Source of the DNA: Limonium bicolor | Taxonomy: Eukaryota; Streptophyta; Magnoliopsida; Caryophyllales; Plumbaginaceae | Direction: 5' to 3' | NCBI GenBank assembly: GCA_023374045.1 | Contig: CM041778.1 | Location: 361,496,831-361,560,830 of the forward strand | Length of the DNA: 64,000 nt | Shown here: one piece after another, positions 25,145 through 36,563 of the stretch | How the letters are laid out: the number at the start of each line of letters is the position of its first letter | Numbering within the stretch: the first letter of the stretch is position 1 | Notes under the pieces: generated by a model | The model's input: only the letters and a program-made list of their open reading frames with translations | What the model was told of the DNA's origin: nothing | The model's database searches: none | Position numbers and translations under genes: made by a program

Positions 25145-25174
25145 ACCCCCTCGGGGCTATTTTTACACTTGCAG
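25145..25174 (+). other. GC hairpin plus splice-acceptor-like site, E
   Basis: ACCCCCTCGGGG (25145-25156) is followed by TATTTTTACACTTGCAG|G with AG at 25173-25174. It is the best match to a plant 3' splice site among the copies. Confidence 0.55.
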
Positions 25175-25511
25175 GTAAGAGACCCATGAGGACGCACTAC
25201 GAGAGTAGGAGCGGTTAGACTTAGGGTGGGATGTTTATTTTGAGTTCGGGTTGCGCCTGTGCACCCGACTGTTTATATTTAAACTGAAGTAAGGTTGAGA
25301 TTATGTTTAAGATACTTGTACTCGGTTGGTTGTGGTATTGTGGATGGTGATGTTTTGAGTTGGATAAGTATTGTAAATGTTAAGGCCGGTATATTCTAAC
25401 GATCAGACTGTGGCAAGGTCCAGGTGTTATTTATTTCCGTTGCGACGTATTCGATTAAGTGTTCAGTTTTGCGATAACCACGATAGGCTTTGGATGGGGT
25501 GTTACAACATC

Positions 25512-28500
25512 CCCAATTGTCACCTTCATCTTGGTAACAATGGTTTCTCAACCGACGCGTGGTATCTCTTACCGTTAGCGAATTCGGTGAGTTATAAACA
25601 TTCTATCCACTTCCATAACAATTTACTGTGTACACAGCTATGTATTTCACAATGATTGACTTGTTCCCTTCCGACTTACAGTCGGTTGAGATTGAGCTAC
25701 TACCTAGTGTGTAGTGCTCTCTCAACTGTTTACAACATTTGGGGTATATTCCATACCGATATTTGGCAGTTAGTGCTACTGTAGTCACTTACTGTTAATC
25801 ATGTCTCCACATTTGGTTTTGTACAAGTACTTTTTATTGGTGTGGCCTTGCATTTCCTATGCATCGGCCATTATAACATTATATCTCCACAATTAACATG
25901 TTTCCAATTCCTAGCTATCCCACTCGATCATTACTGCGCAAGTGCAATACCAAAACACTCAGTCATACAGAGTGCAGAGGCGTAAACTCTTGATAGTAAA
26001 TCCCTTATGTGATTCGCCATGGAATTCACACTAAGTTCCTCATCACATAGTACCTACCACTGGCTTATTGCCCAGTCTGTTTAACATCGCTTACCTTGCA
26101 TCTCCACTGAGTTTAACTCATAACTGGCCTTATCTGCCACATTATTATTCAACAACACTTATACAACGGTCGCTTACTGCGCACCGTGCTTATTGTACAA
26201 CATAACACTAACTTACATGGCATTTACTGTCACATTAACTTCCACACATTTACTTACATCACTCGTATTATGGTTTGTCATTCTTTTGGATGACTACCGA
26301 ATGCTCCTTGAGCGTTGCTCCCTCGAGTCTCAAACCGACGTTATTTAGCTCGGTGCTTCACTTTGTACACACATACTACTAAACTAACCGCTCTCAAATA
26401 GTAATAATATTGTCCATCCTCAACATATTTCTTGAGCTTGGTTCACATAACTACCGCTCCAGCGGTTTCACCGCATCGAGAGTTATCCCCACTCTTAGTG
26501 CAGTGGTTTGTTCTCCACTCTATTCACTTATATAACATAAACTTCTGCAATCAATCTAATTTACATAACACATTTTATCTGTGGCCTATAAGCCTTATTT
26601 GCCTTGAGCTGCGCTCATTGTAGGCTGTCCACACACATGTACTTCTCTGTACAACATTACATGGTTTGGATGTTATATTGAGCTCCATGACAAGGTCGTT
26701 GCATTCCGTTTCCTTTCATGGGATGCCCCTTAGGTTTGTCAGTCCGTCTCCTGACAACTTATGTCTAATATGGGTGTTAGTTTCAACCCTTGTGTTTCTA
26801 GCATGTCACTTCGTGCAACTCTTGTTGACGCGAACACCCTTCAAGGATTGCTCCTGGGTGTTACTAAGTTATGCTTTTACATCTGGTTCACACTTATTGG
26901 TATATTCAGTTAGCCACGCTGTTTGCGTTATTAACTGGCTTATTATCTCCTTCTGTGAAGATCAACATTTCCTGGTAGTGTAGGTACCCATTCTGGGAGT
27001 TTCATCCCATTCACTGCACACTAATGTGTCCACATTAGGCATCTGCCTTGCCATGCACAGGCTGGGTCTCCGTTCCAGCTAACATGTTTATCCCTGAGGA
27101 TCCTTAAGACGTATATGATGTCTTTACATTACAGTTAGTGCACTTCGCACCTCCTGACTCTTAAGCATTTCGTTGAAAGGAATTCACTAATTCCTTTAGT
27201 CTCGTTAACTTAACTGAGTTCCTTAACTTTAACCATTCATGGTAATCCTTAGCTCTTGTTTAACTTTTACTGCTGACCGTAGTATGGAGTCGACTACTTC
27301 CCGTGTTCCGGACTCTACTTGTATACATATGTGAGGTACCCTACTGATACATTACTACTTACCCAACTAACCCATAAGTAGGTCTGTCAGGCCCACAAGC
27401 TCCTATCGGAGTGCGGTCGTCCCACAATTCAGTTGGTACACTCGTAGTGTCCGTCACACGCCTAGGTGAAGTATTCTGTTGTCAACTCCCTTATATTGTC
27501 CCGTGACAATATTCATTCCATACTTCCCGAACTAATCGAGGGAAAGTTTATCCATTGTTGAATTCTTATCAACTGCCCTTGGTTTTACTGGTTTGGTTTA
27601 GAAGAAGGTTAGAAAGAAGTGTTGGTTTGAAAGAAAATCTGGTTTTGAAGGAAAAGAGTTTGAAATAAATCTGAGTTTGAAAGAAAATTTTCATGGTTTC
27701 ACAACATCTTCTTACCTTAACCAAATCTAGCTTCTTGCTGACTGGTGTACTTTACAATTACAGAGGTTAGGCTAGCAGGCCCTTCCACTGTTATGACGAT
27801 CACATTTAACTTTATGGTACTTTACCAAGTACTTTGTGGTGGTTACAAATTTCCCGAACAGCCCTGTTATAGCAGAACTTGTTATGGCAAGTGCGCCATG
27901 CTAACTGGCTATCGGTTTAACGCATACCGGTTGTGGTATTGTTTTTACCCGCACTGTCATCAGTGGCCTTGTTGGCCCTCACTGATCTTACTATCTTGAC
28001 AATAAATCCTCTGGGTGACTTCTCAGTGTCTTCACATTATAATCATCAACTAGGGTGTTTCCCATTCTGGGAGACCCCCTTTTCTTACTTAGTACTGCAT
28101 CCTCTTCGTAGCCCGTTCCACGCACTTGTCGTGGTCACTGAGACTTGTCTCTTGTTGGGCACTACGTTGTAGTTCCCTTGTCGGTTGGTATACCGTTGGT
28201 GTATTATTTATCAACTGTGGTTCCGTAGACACTTGTCTCGGGTTCATTATTCCACTTCTTGCCTGTTGCACGGTTGGTGCGTTGCAAGCTGGTTGTTCTC
28301 GACTGCTCAGCATGTCGACCCAGGTTGCCAGAAATTCTATTCTTCTGTACACAAGATCCTTCATTCTTCGCTATTAAATGCGGTTAACATTGTTCAAATG
28401 GAAACCGTCTCCGGGATTCCCACATTTCGGGATCCACCGTATGACAGGTTCTCCGTACTCACAGTGGTACTTAATAACAGCCAGATCAGGTATTCCCGAG

Positions 28501-28728
28501 TAAGAGAGGACTTTCATCTCTCTGGCGTTGTTTCCTAAGTTATAAAACAGGGATTGTGGAGGGCGGGAAGGATATTGTAGGTTTCCAGCACACACTGGTA
28601 ATACCTAACTAGCGTATCTCTCACGCTATCACTCAACCGTTAACCCAAAGTACTAAAATCCTAACTCGGTACTTCCTAAGCTCGGTAGTTCAGTCATCAG
28701 AGCGATACTTCGCTCTGATACCACTTTT
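25512..28728 (-). mobile_element. B internal region, segment next to the 5' LTR
   Basis: On the minus strand this starts with the primer site and would hold gag and part of pol. Only short open frames remain (28595-28374 and 28364-28089, 73 and 91 codons), with no motif I recognise. Two stretches are shared with C's internal region in the same order: about 27425-27335 with C 37759-37850, and 25987-25945 with C 38294-38336 (43 bp identical). The conserved internal DNA is therefore non-coding as far as I can see. Confidence 0.7.
28712..28723 (-). other. Primer binding site of B, initiator Met type
   Basis: The minus strand reads TGGTATCAGAGC, five bases after the LTR end. This matches the 3' end complement of plant initiator tRNA-Met, and C has the same site. 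Confidence 0.9.
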
Positions 28729-29330
28729 TGTAACACCCCATCCAACACATACACATAACAACATTCTGCAGCGGAAAGTATACTGCTTCACATTACTTAA
28801 CTCGTTGGTGTTACACGCCGTTAACCACCCACGTGGCTAACAAGGCTATTACATTTACATTGTACCGGTCTGATGGACTAGATTCCCGAGCAATTGTACA
28901 TTACTATACCTTTTCATTAACAACAACCAACATACATAAGCCTTCCAACTGTACCAAGTATTTACAAATTGATGCCGATAACAGTTTCGGTCTTGCTACA
29001 CCTACTGTAATATACAACTTAAATGATTTCCCATGTACAACGACTACCCCGTCCTACTCTCGAACGGCTTCCAGCTCTTGTACCTGAAATAGGAAAAGAA
29101 GAGAAAGGGTGGGACCCAAGGGGCTCAGCACCTTTGCTGGTATGGTAATCCCGCAGCCCACATGCTACCGGGCCACGCACAACTATTTGTCGTCTAGCAT
29201 GCGGTTGATTATATTTAAATCATACATGTAACTTAAAACACACAACACGAATCATTCCGCCTCAATGGGCTCAACAAACAGATAACATATCCACACTTGA
29301 TAAGTCACTCATGGTATTCATTACCCCTAG
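28729..29330 (-). repeat. 5' LTR of B, part left of C
   Basis: It matches 11096-11695 of the 3' LTR, including the stem-loop (28820-28841) and acceptor-like site (CTG at 29084-29086). It stops at CCTAG (29326-29330), where C is inserted. Confidence 0.9.
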
Positions 29331-32300
29331 TGAAATACCCCAAATTAATAAAACATGGATTAAATAATTAATCACATTAATTAAGGCCTAAACATGCCTT
29401 AAAAGTCAACTGAGAACAACAACGGTCACACAAAACAAGATGTTGCACCCTTTGACTGTTAAGGGTAAATAAATACCCAAATGAACTTCTTAGGACCTAA
29501 AAATTTGTCCTAAGTATATTGACATAATATTAAACATATTATAACTGTTGGACAACACTCCAACACAAAGAAAAAGCATTTACATGCTTCAAGTCAAAAA
29601 GGGCAAAAAGGTGCTATAGGAAAACCTTAAAAATCAAATGACCTCTAAATGATATAAAATTGAATACCATGATCAAATATCATGTAGGGAACACAACAAA
29701 ACCGTTGTCAAAGAAAACAGAGCTCAGAAACACCTGGCGACACAAAATGTGCACTAAAACTCTTTAAAGCACGTTTTTGTGTAACTGCCTTTTAAATTGG
29801 TTTTAAATGAGCAAAAAGGGTATAATTACCTTTAAATATAATAAAATATCATATAATATGATATTAGGAATTTAATTCCAGAAATTTACGAATTTTTACA
29901 AATTTAATATTAAAATATTAATAAAACCCTAAAGTGGGGCCCGTTTGGGTCAACATTGACTAAGTTGACCAATGTTGACCATTGACCACGAAATGGACTA
30001 CATAAAATCAGATAAATAAGTCTCTTAACAGACCAAGAGACAAGTCCCATGTGACAATTAAATATAGTCCTTTACTTTAGCATAAAATAACAAAAAAGAC
30101 ATACTTTACCTTATAAAACAAAAAAGGTGGGCTCCACTTACCTTTCCCATGTGAGCCAGCTGATTTGGAGCCTCAAATTGCTCCTCTTTTCCCTTGCATT
30201 TCGTGGCTCCATGTAGGAACAAGACAGGAGAGTGACTCACCTTACATTAAATGAATTAAAGTAACAATTTACCCCATTTTCAATCAAAATTTGAATCAAT
30301 CAAGCCCTACCTTTCTCTTATCTTCAACGGCTGCCCCCTCCTCTTGTCTCCACTGATTGAGCTTCAATTATCCAACTCCAATCAGCATTGATGAGTCATC
30401 AAACCAATAACCTAAAATATTCAAAAAAGTGCTTTAAGGCAATAATAGGTCTTTCCCCTTCATTCCTTCCTCTTCAGCCGAGATGGCTCACCCCTTGAGC
30501 TCTCTTTGGCTCCCCTCCACCGTAGGTAAGGTTTCCAAGCACCATTGATGAGGTTTCAAGCTCTAGGTAAGCTCTTAAGGCATAAAAATGCCCATTTTCT
30601 TCATCTTTATTTCCTTTTTCGATTGATCTACACTCCAACCTTTTCTATACACCTATGTAGAGTGATTTGGAGGTTAAAGGAAGTGTGGTTTTGTACATAA
30701 CCAGATCTAAGGAGGAAAGTTCAAGTCTTGACCATTTAAGGTAAAAATGTGCTTTAAGCTCATAACTTTTGATTACCTTCAAGTTCGGCTGTGAAACTTT
30801 GGTCATAGCCTCATCTTCTTCTCCTTGTCATGTGGAATCTGTTGGTTAGCCATTTGGAGCAAGGATGGCCGAGATCCAAAGGAAATACCCTCTTTTAAGG
30901 CATTTTTCCAAGGTAAAACCTAATAACAAGGTAGCATTTCGAGATCTAGCTATTTCCTATGTCAATATGGTAGATCTAACACCTTGTGGTGTGTTTTATT
31001 CAGGTCGAAACCATCTTGAACTCTCCTTGCATTCTTAAGGTGATTTTTGCCTTAAATCTTACATTAAATTACTTCTTATGGTTAGATCTTTCTTGGAGAC
31101 TAACTAGGCCTTGTTTCTGTTGAAAACATGTAAAACAAGCTGTGGAGAATTTCTACTTAAGGTGGCCGAACCAAACAAGGCTTTACCCAAGCTAAATCAA
31201 GGTATAAATCACTTAAAACCTTAACTTGATACATTAACACAAGTTTAAGTGTGTGTATGTTAATTGCCGTGAGTGAAGGAGCAAAAAAGGTCTTGTTTGA
31301 CCTTAAAATGTTTAAGAAATGGTTTAATAAATTTTATAACTAATTAAACAAGCATAATTGTCAAATTAAGACATTATGTGGAAGTTTGGTAATTAAATGG
31401 AAAGTGTGTGGTGAGGCCGAAATTTATAAGTGTTTTTGGGACATTTATGTGTAATTTATTTTGCAAGCCAATGTTTGTAATAAGGCCATGTATTTTAGGC
31501 CATTTTATTTATGCATTTACAAGCTTTTAATTAAGTTTAAGTAGTATAAATGCATTACCGAAAATAAATGGGGTATTAGGTGTAATTAAATTAAATTTGG
31601 GGGCTTTAGAATAATAAGGCCGAAAATTAGAGTTAAAAAGGAGTTAAAATAAAGTTTATAAGATTTTATAAAGTTTTGGGGTTAAATGGTGATTTCTAGA
31701 AAGTTTGGGTGCAAACCGTAATTATTAGGAATTAATGGTGAAGGAAATATTAATGAGGTCAACCTTGACCATATGCTAGGTTTTTACCAAATTAGATAAG
31801 TTAGATAACTTATTTAAGGTCTTATAATAAGATAAGTATTTTATGGTAATATTTTTATGACATATGTGGTAAATATGTTATTACCAAAAATAAAGGGTGT
31901 ACAATGGTATTTTTAAACCCGTGGGCTATTAGGAATTTTTAGGAATTTATTGAGTTGTTTTTGGAATTAAAATAAACTATATATGTATAATATATAGTTA
32001 TTATGTCATTATGACACTTTGGAGAAAAATAGATGGTGGAATGGTAAATACCAAGAGTATATGGGTTAATAAGGATATTTATAACCCTTTGGTAAAATTT
32101 GGAGATTTTTAGAATTATATAAGAGTATCTATTGAGATATGTGTATAAGATATGATTTTAATGATATGGTAAAACTATATGTTATAAATAGGGCCAATGG
32201 CAATTATAAAACAGCACAAGGGCTGTTTGGAATTTACAAAATAACCATAGGTTATGCTCTTTTATAAGTTAGAAATGTTATATTAAATGGGATATATAAC

Positions 32301-34953
32301 ATGGTAAAAAGAAAGGGGTGATTTTGTAAATAAAGGAAATTATGGTTTAAGGAAAAGTATAAGGTTTAGTATATGCCTATGAGGCAATACACAATAGTTT
32401 TGTATAAAAACTATAGATTATAAGTTAAAGGAAATAAAAATATCATAGCAAATGATATTAGTATTTGGTATAACATTACATAATGTTATGTGGTCAAAAA
32501 GGAATTTAAATAAATTCAAGGGCTATACCGAAAATATAAAGGTTGGAAAATGAATTTTAGACTACGGTCTACTATGTTATAAATGTTATGACAATTAAAT
32601 GGTATTAAGGTGGTTTAGATGGAATTAATATAAGAAAGGGTACTCACATAAAATAGTGTGACAAACTATAATAAATGGGATTTATAAACTAAGGTTTTAT
32701 TGAATAAACCTTAGAAGTTGTAATTATACAACATAAATGTTACTCATGTTAGGATAATAATCTTAATATAAGTCGTACAATATGATACAACTAATGGGAA
32801 TAATCATCTAACAAAAGATGATAAAAAGTAACATAAAATATAAGAGTTTATTAAACTCATGGAGTTACCTACGTGGTAATATATACATACACAAGAATGA
32901 TGTATATAAGGTGGATATATATTTTGGTTGAAAACCATATGATTTAATGGTGGTGGTTATTTAAAATAATAATAATATAAAGATAGTTACGAACTATAAT
33001 TTGAATTTTAGAATGCAGTATAATACAAGAATGCATGCATACATGCAACTATAGGTTACGTACCTAAACTGGATGTGGATAAGATTAAAAGAAATATAAG
33101 GAATTAAACTTAACAGTTGAAATAGTTTTGACGTACGCGTTTAAAGTAACAAAGCCGACTGTTTTAGAGAAACCCGTAACAAAACTGTAGAATACAGGGT
33201 GAACTGTCGGGGTTACTTATAATTCGGAAATACCGGATGTAGTTAGTCATGGAGACTGACTTATAGTTTTATTACCGTTTAGAGTATACTTCTGACAAGG
33301 ACGCTTGACGAGCTAACGGACTACACGGAGCGTAGGATCTTGCTGATTCATACTCCACCGTAATACAGTCAGGGTGACGGTATGTAAAGGGGTTTGATCC
33401 GAGTTGTCCTAAGGTTGCTCCTTGGGCTCGGATTTGGTTGATATAACTTGTATGTTGTTATGTGTCTCTGATTGTCTTTGAGGGCTTCCTCGGTTCAGAC
33501 TTCTGTGTGATCTGTGATAAGAATGATTGTCTGAATGTGATAATTAATATGCATGAACTGTATATTTATAGCTGCTTATTATTTTACTGTTGTTGAGTTA
33601 ACAGTATTGGTTCGTATATATGAACCTATATATATAAAACGAACTAGCGGCTGTGGTGCTATCTTATACGAAAAATAAGGAATGTAAGTAAAACGTTGTA
33701 GCACTATGATAATAACACATACATATTATCTGAGACTTTTGTACGGAGAATTGGCCTTTTCTATACGCCGCTCTCGTATCTAACACTGGATCCCGAGTTT
33801 ACAAACTCCGGATTGGACTAATGACCTTAGTCTGCTGTGTTAGAAAATTTGGTAATGCGATGCGATGGTATAATTAATTAATTAATGGAATGGAAGTAAA
33901 GCCAAGAGGATGTGGCTCTTGGTGCGCGCTGTGATCACAAAAACGATACCAGGATGTCCGCGTACGGGTCCGTAAGTATCAAGAAAATTTCCCGTGAGCT
34001 AGAATGGCTCGTTGGTCGGAGACTCTACCGTTGGAGTGGCTACTACCGTGGGTGACCCGCCATAATATATGGGTAACTAGAGACATGTCGTTTTAACGAG
34101 ACATTGTCACTAGGTATAACTGAACAACTAAAACAATTGAGACTTGTACAGTGGCGAACGATACCATGGACGAGACTTAATACTTGTTTATTATTCTCGT
34201 TGTTTCGCTTTGTTGTTCATTGGTTATACTTGTGGTTATTTTATTGTGTGTTGATGGTTGGATGGAGCCTACAAGGCTGAGGTAAATTAAATATGAAAAC
34301 TGTACGCTACGGCGAATGTACACTGTACATTATATTGTTATTACTCGATACGTTCGATATATAAATGTTGTATGGAATATTAAATGAATGTTTGGATTGG
34401 ATGGATGGTTAAGTGCTTATGGATACTTGGTGGTTGATTGTGTATATTACACATTTATGCTTCAGTTTTGATTATAACTGTAAAAGGAAAAGCATGAAAC
34501 CAATCTAATAAAAGATGGTTAAAATGACAAGTGACCATTAGGGTCCAGGCCCGGCATACTCAGCGTCTATCGCTGATACTACACTATTTCAGGTTGTTGA
34601 TCATTGTCGGAGCTGAAGAGCAGGAACAGGGTAATTGGAGTCGTTGTATAGTAATGAAGATGGTGTATGGTCTTATGGTAAGGTTATGTATTTTCAGGAT
34701 TGGGTAGACGCTCACTTGTCGATGTTTATGGTTATGACTTAGTATGATGTATAGGAGTTTCTCGTTATCACTGCGGTTAGCAGTTTGTTTATTTTGGAAG
34801 TTGGATGTAGTTTGGCTACGTTGCTCGCATGGGCGAGTAATGGCCGGTGACACCCGAGTGAGTTTTGTAATTGTTAGTTATTTTCCGCTGCGAGACGTTT
34901 TTATTTATTGCTACGTGAGGGATTATATCGTGATTGTGGAGAGGGGTGTTACA
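29331..34953 (+). repeat. 5' LTR of C (5623 bp)
   Basis: AT-rich and non-coding. Donor-like GGTAA sites lie at 30526, 30567, 30741 and 30913 (174 and 172 bp between the last three). Near the 3' end, TCAGCG/CGCTGA form a hairpin (about 34560-34576), followed by CTATTTCAG|G (AG at 34591-34592) and TTCCGCTGC near 34885. It lacks the 72-bp CpG array and the 22-nt stem-loop, so it is a distant subfamily. Confidence 0.9.
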
Positions 34954-34957
34954 AAAG

Positions 34958-34969
34958 TGGTATCAGAGC
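34958..34969 (+). other. Primer binding site of C, initiator Met type
   Basis: TGGTATCAGAGC lies four bases after the 5' LTR. The following GGAGTACCGCTCTGATGA forms a stem with it, as does the equivalent sequence in B. Confidence 0.9.
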
Positions 34970-35182
34970 GGAGTACCGCTCTGATGACGAGAAAGTAGGT
35001 TAAGACAGTGAGCTTAGGACTTGGGAAATATTGGGAAACATTTGGGAGATACGAGACGATTCGTCTTAGGAATATTGTGTCTTGAACGCAAATTGCGTGA
35101 CAGGTTAGCCTTAAGGCAACTTAATATCTATTGGTTGTGTACGGTAATTTACCGAGTATTTATGTGACATACTGTACTACAG

Positions 35183-36563
35183 ATGTCTGGAGGAACTAAA
35201 GGGCGTGGTACTGGAAGAGGTGGAGGCGGCGACCCCGGTATTACAGGAGTTGCCGAGGTTTGCAGCCGTTCTTACACAGTTGGGTACTCAGATAGGAGGA
35301 GCACCAGCCCACCCGCCACAGCCCAGGGAACGAACTGCCTGAAGTCAGTTGGCGAGACCCGACCACCTACATATTCAGGGGAACCAGACCCCGTAGCTTT
35401 GGAGCGTTACATTGTTGAACATGAGAAAGCATATGAAGCTTTACAAGTACCTGACGACAAGAAGGTCTCCAATGCTGCTTTCCATCTGAAGGATGCAGCC
35501 AGCACTGGTGGAGGTTGGTCAAGGACCAGCACCTGGCTACGCCCGACTTTTCGTGGGCTGCCTTTGTCGAATTGCTGAGAGGGAAGTACTACCCAGCACA
35601 TCTCAAACAGAAGAAGCGCCAGGAGTCCGAGACACTGACCCAAGGAGGTCTGACCGTGATGAGTATTATCTCGATTCATTGGTCAGCTGGACTTCATTCC
35701 CGGTGGGATTACTCAGAGACCGTGAAGGTCGAGAAGTTCCGGGGAGGACTATTATTTCGCATTCAGATGGCGATAGTGCTACCCTCTACACTACCATCCA
35801 AGTGCTAACATGAAAGCCATAAAATTCTTTACTTACTGCAATACCAATTAACTTTGTGAGAACTTACCAAGGAGATTCCAGGAGTGTTATGAGGCTGCCT
35901 CGAGGACGGAGCTAATGCTCCAGACTTGGGAAGAGACTCTCGGGGCCAAGAAAAGGAAGAACCCTGAGGAGAGTCTGAGGGTGGAGGAGCATCTCCAGGC
36001 GAAAGCCAAAAGAAGGGAAAGTAAGGACTTATCCCATTCTAAACTATTTACCCTATTAAATATCTTAAGAATGCCGACCCGAAACCTTAAACAGGAAATT
36101 CTTTCCAAAGAAAGGGCAGCAGGGTCACCAGGGAAAGAAAGGGAAAGAGCCCGTCTTTCGGTTGACCGGCCCAGCTATAGATGATAAGCCTCTAAGATCT
36201 GCACCTCCTAAGGGTGAGAACACCTACCTCTTAAATTCAAATACAACCTAACCTTTATACCACCAGATTTTAACTTAAACTTTAATACAATCATCAGGCA
36301 CCGGGCAGCTCCAGCACCATTTTTACTGTAAGCGTTGTGGAAAGGACCACCCAGGGGTCGACTGCGAAGGCCGTAAAGTCGAATGTCAGTGCTGCCACAA
36401 AGAAGGCCATAGGGAATTCGAATGCTGGATGAACCCAGAGAGCCGTAATTACAGGCCACCAAAGAATACTCAGAAGACCTCAGTTGGAGGATCTGGAGTA
36501 CCACGAGGCGGTCAGGATGGCCATACATCTACTGATGCTGGAGCCTATAAAGGCAAGGAGTAG
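35183..36563 (+). pseudogene. Broken gag of C (Ty3/gypsy capsid plus two zinc knuckles)
   Basis: Starting at ATG 35183, a basic Gly/Arg-rich leader is followed by a capsid N-terminal signature PPTYSGEPDP (near 35360) and a DDKKVSNAAFHL stretch. The frame then shifts; the capsid continues in another frame (35515-35808) with WAAFVELLRGKYYP and LTQGGLTV. Further shifts follow at 35915-36184. The last frame ends at TAG 36561-36563 and has zinc knuckles CX2CX3HX4C (first Cys near 36327) and CX2CX4HX4C. AT-rich stretches near 35810-35870 and 36225-36295 interrupt it. Shifts may be decay or base-calling errors. Nucleocapsid packaging role is known for the family. Confidence 0.85.

Larger units (their letters stand above)
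21335..25506 (+). mobile_element. Solo LTR 'E' (4172 bp) inside B
   Basis: TGAAATACCCC at 21335 and GGGGTGTTACA ending at 25506 are flanked by ACATC (21330-21334 and 25507-25511). No internal region. Donor-like AAG|GTAA sites at 22275, 22441 and 22634 (spacing 166 and 193); the third overlaps an inverted repeat (22631-22649). A six-unit array lies at 23660-24058, and hairpin plus acceptor-like TTGCAG|G at 25145-25174. The 22-nt stem-loop is not recognisable here. Confidence 0.9.

Noticed and set aside
26666..26983. 105-codon plus-strand frame in B's internal region
   Set aside because: It is antisense to the element, has no domain, and B's internal DNA is conserved with C outside coding sequence.
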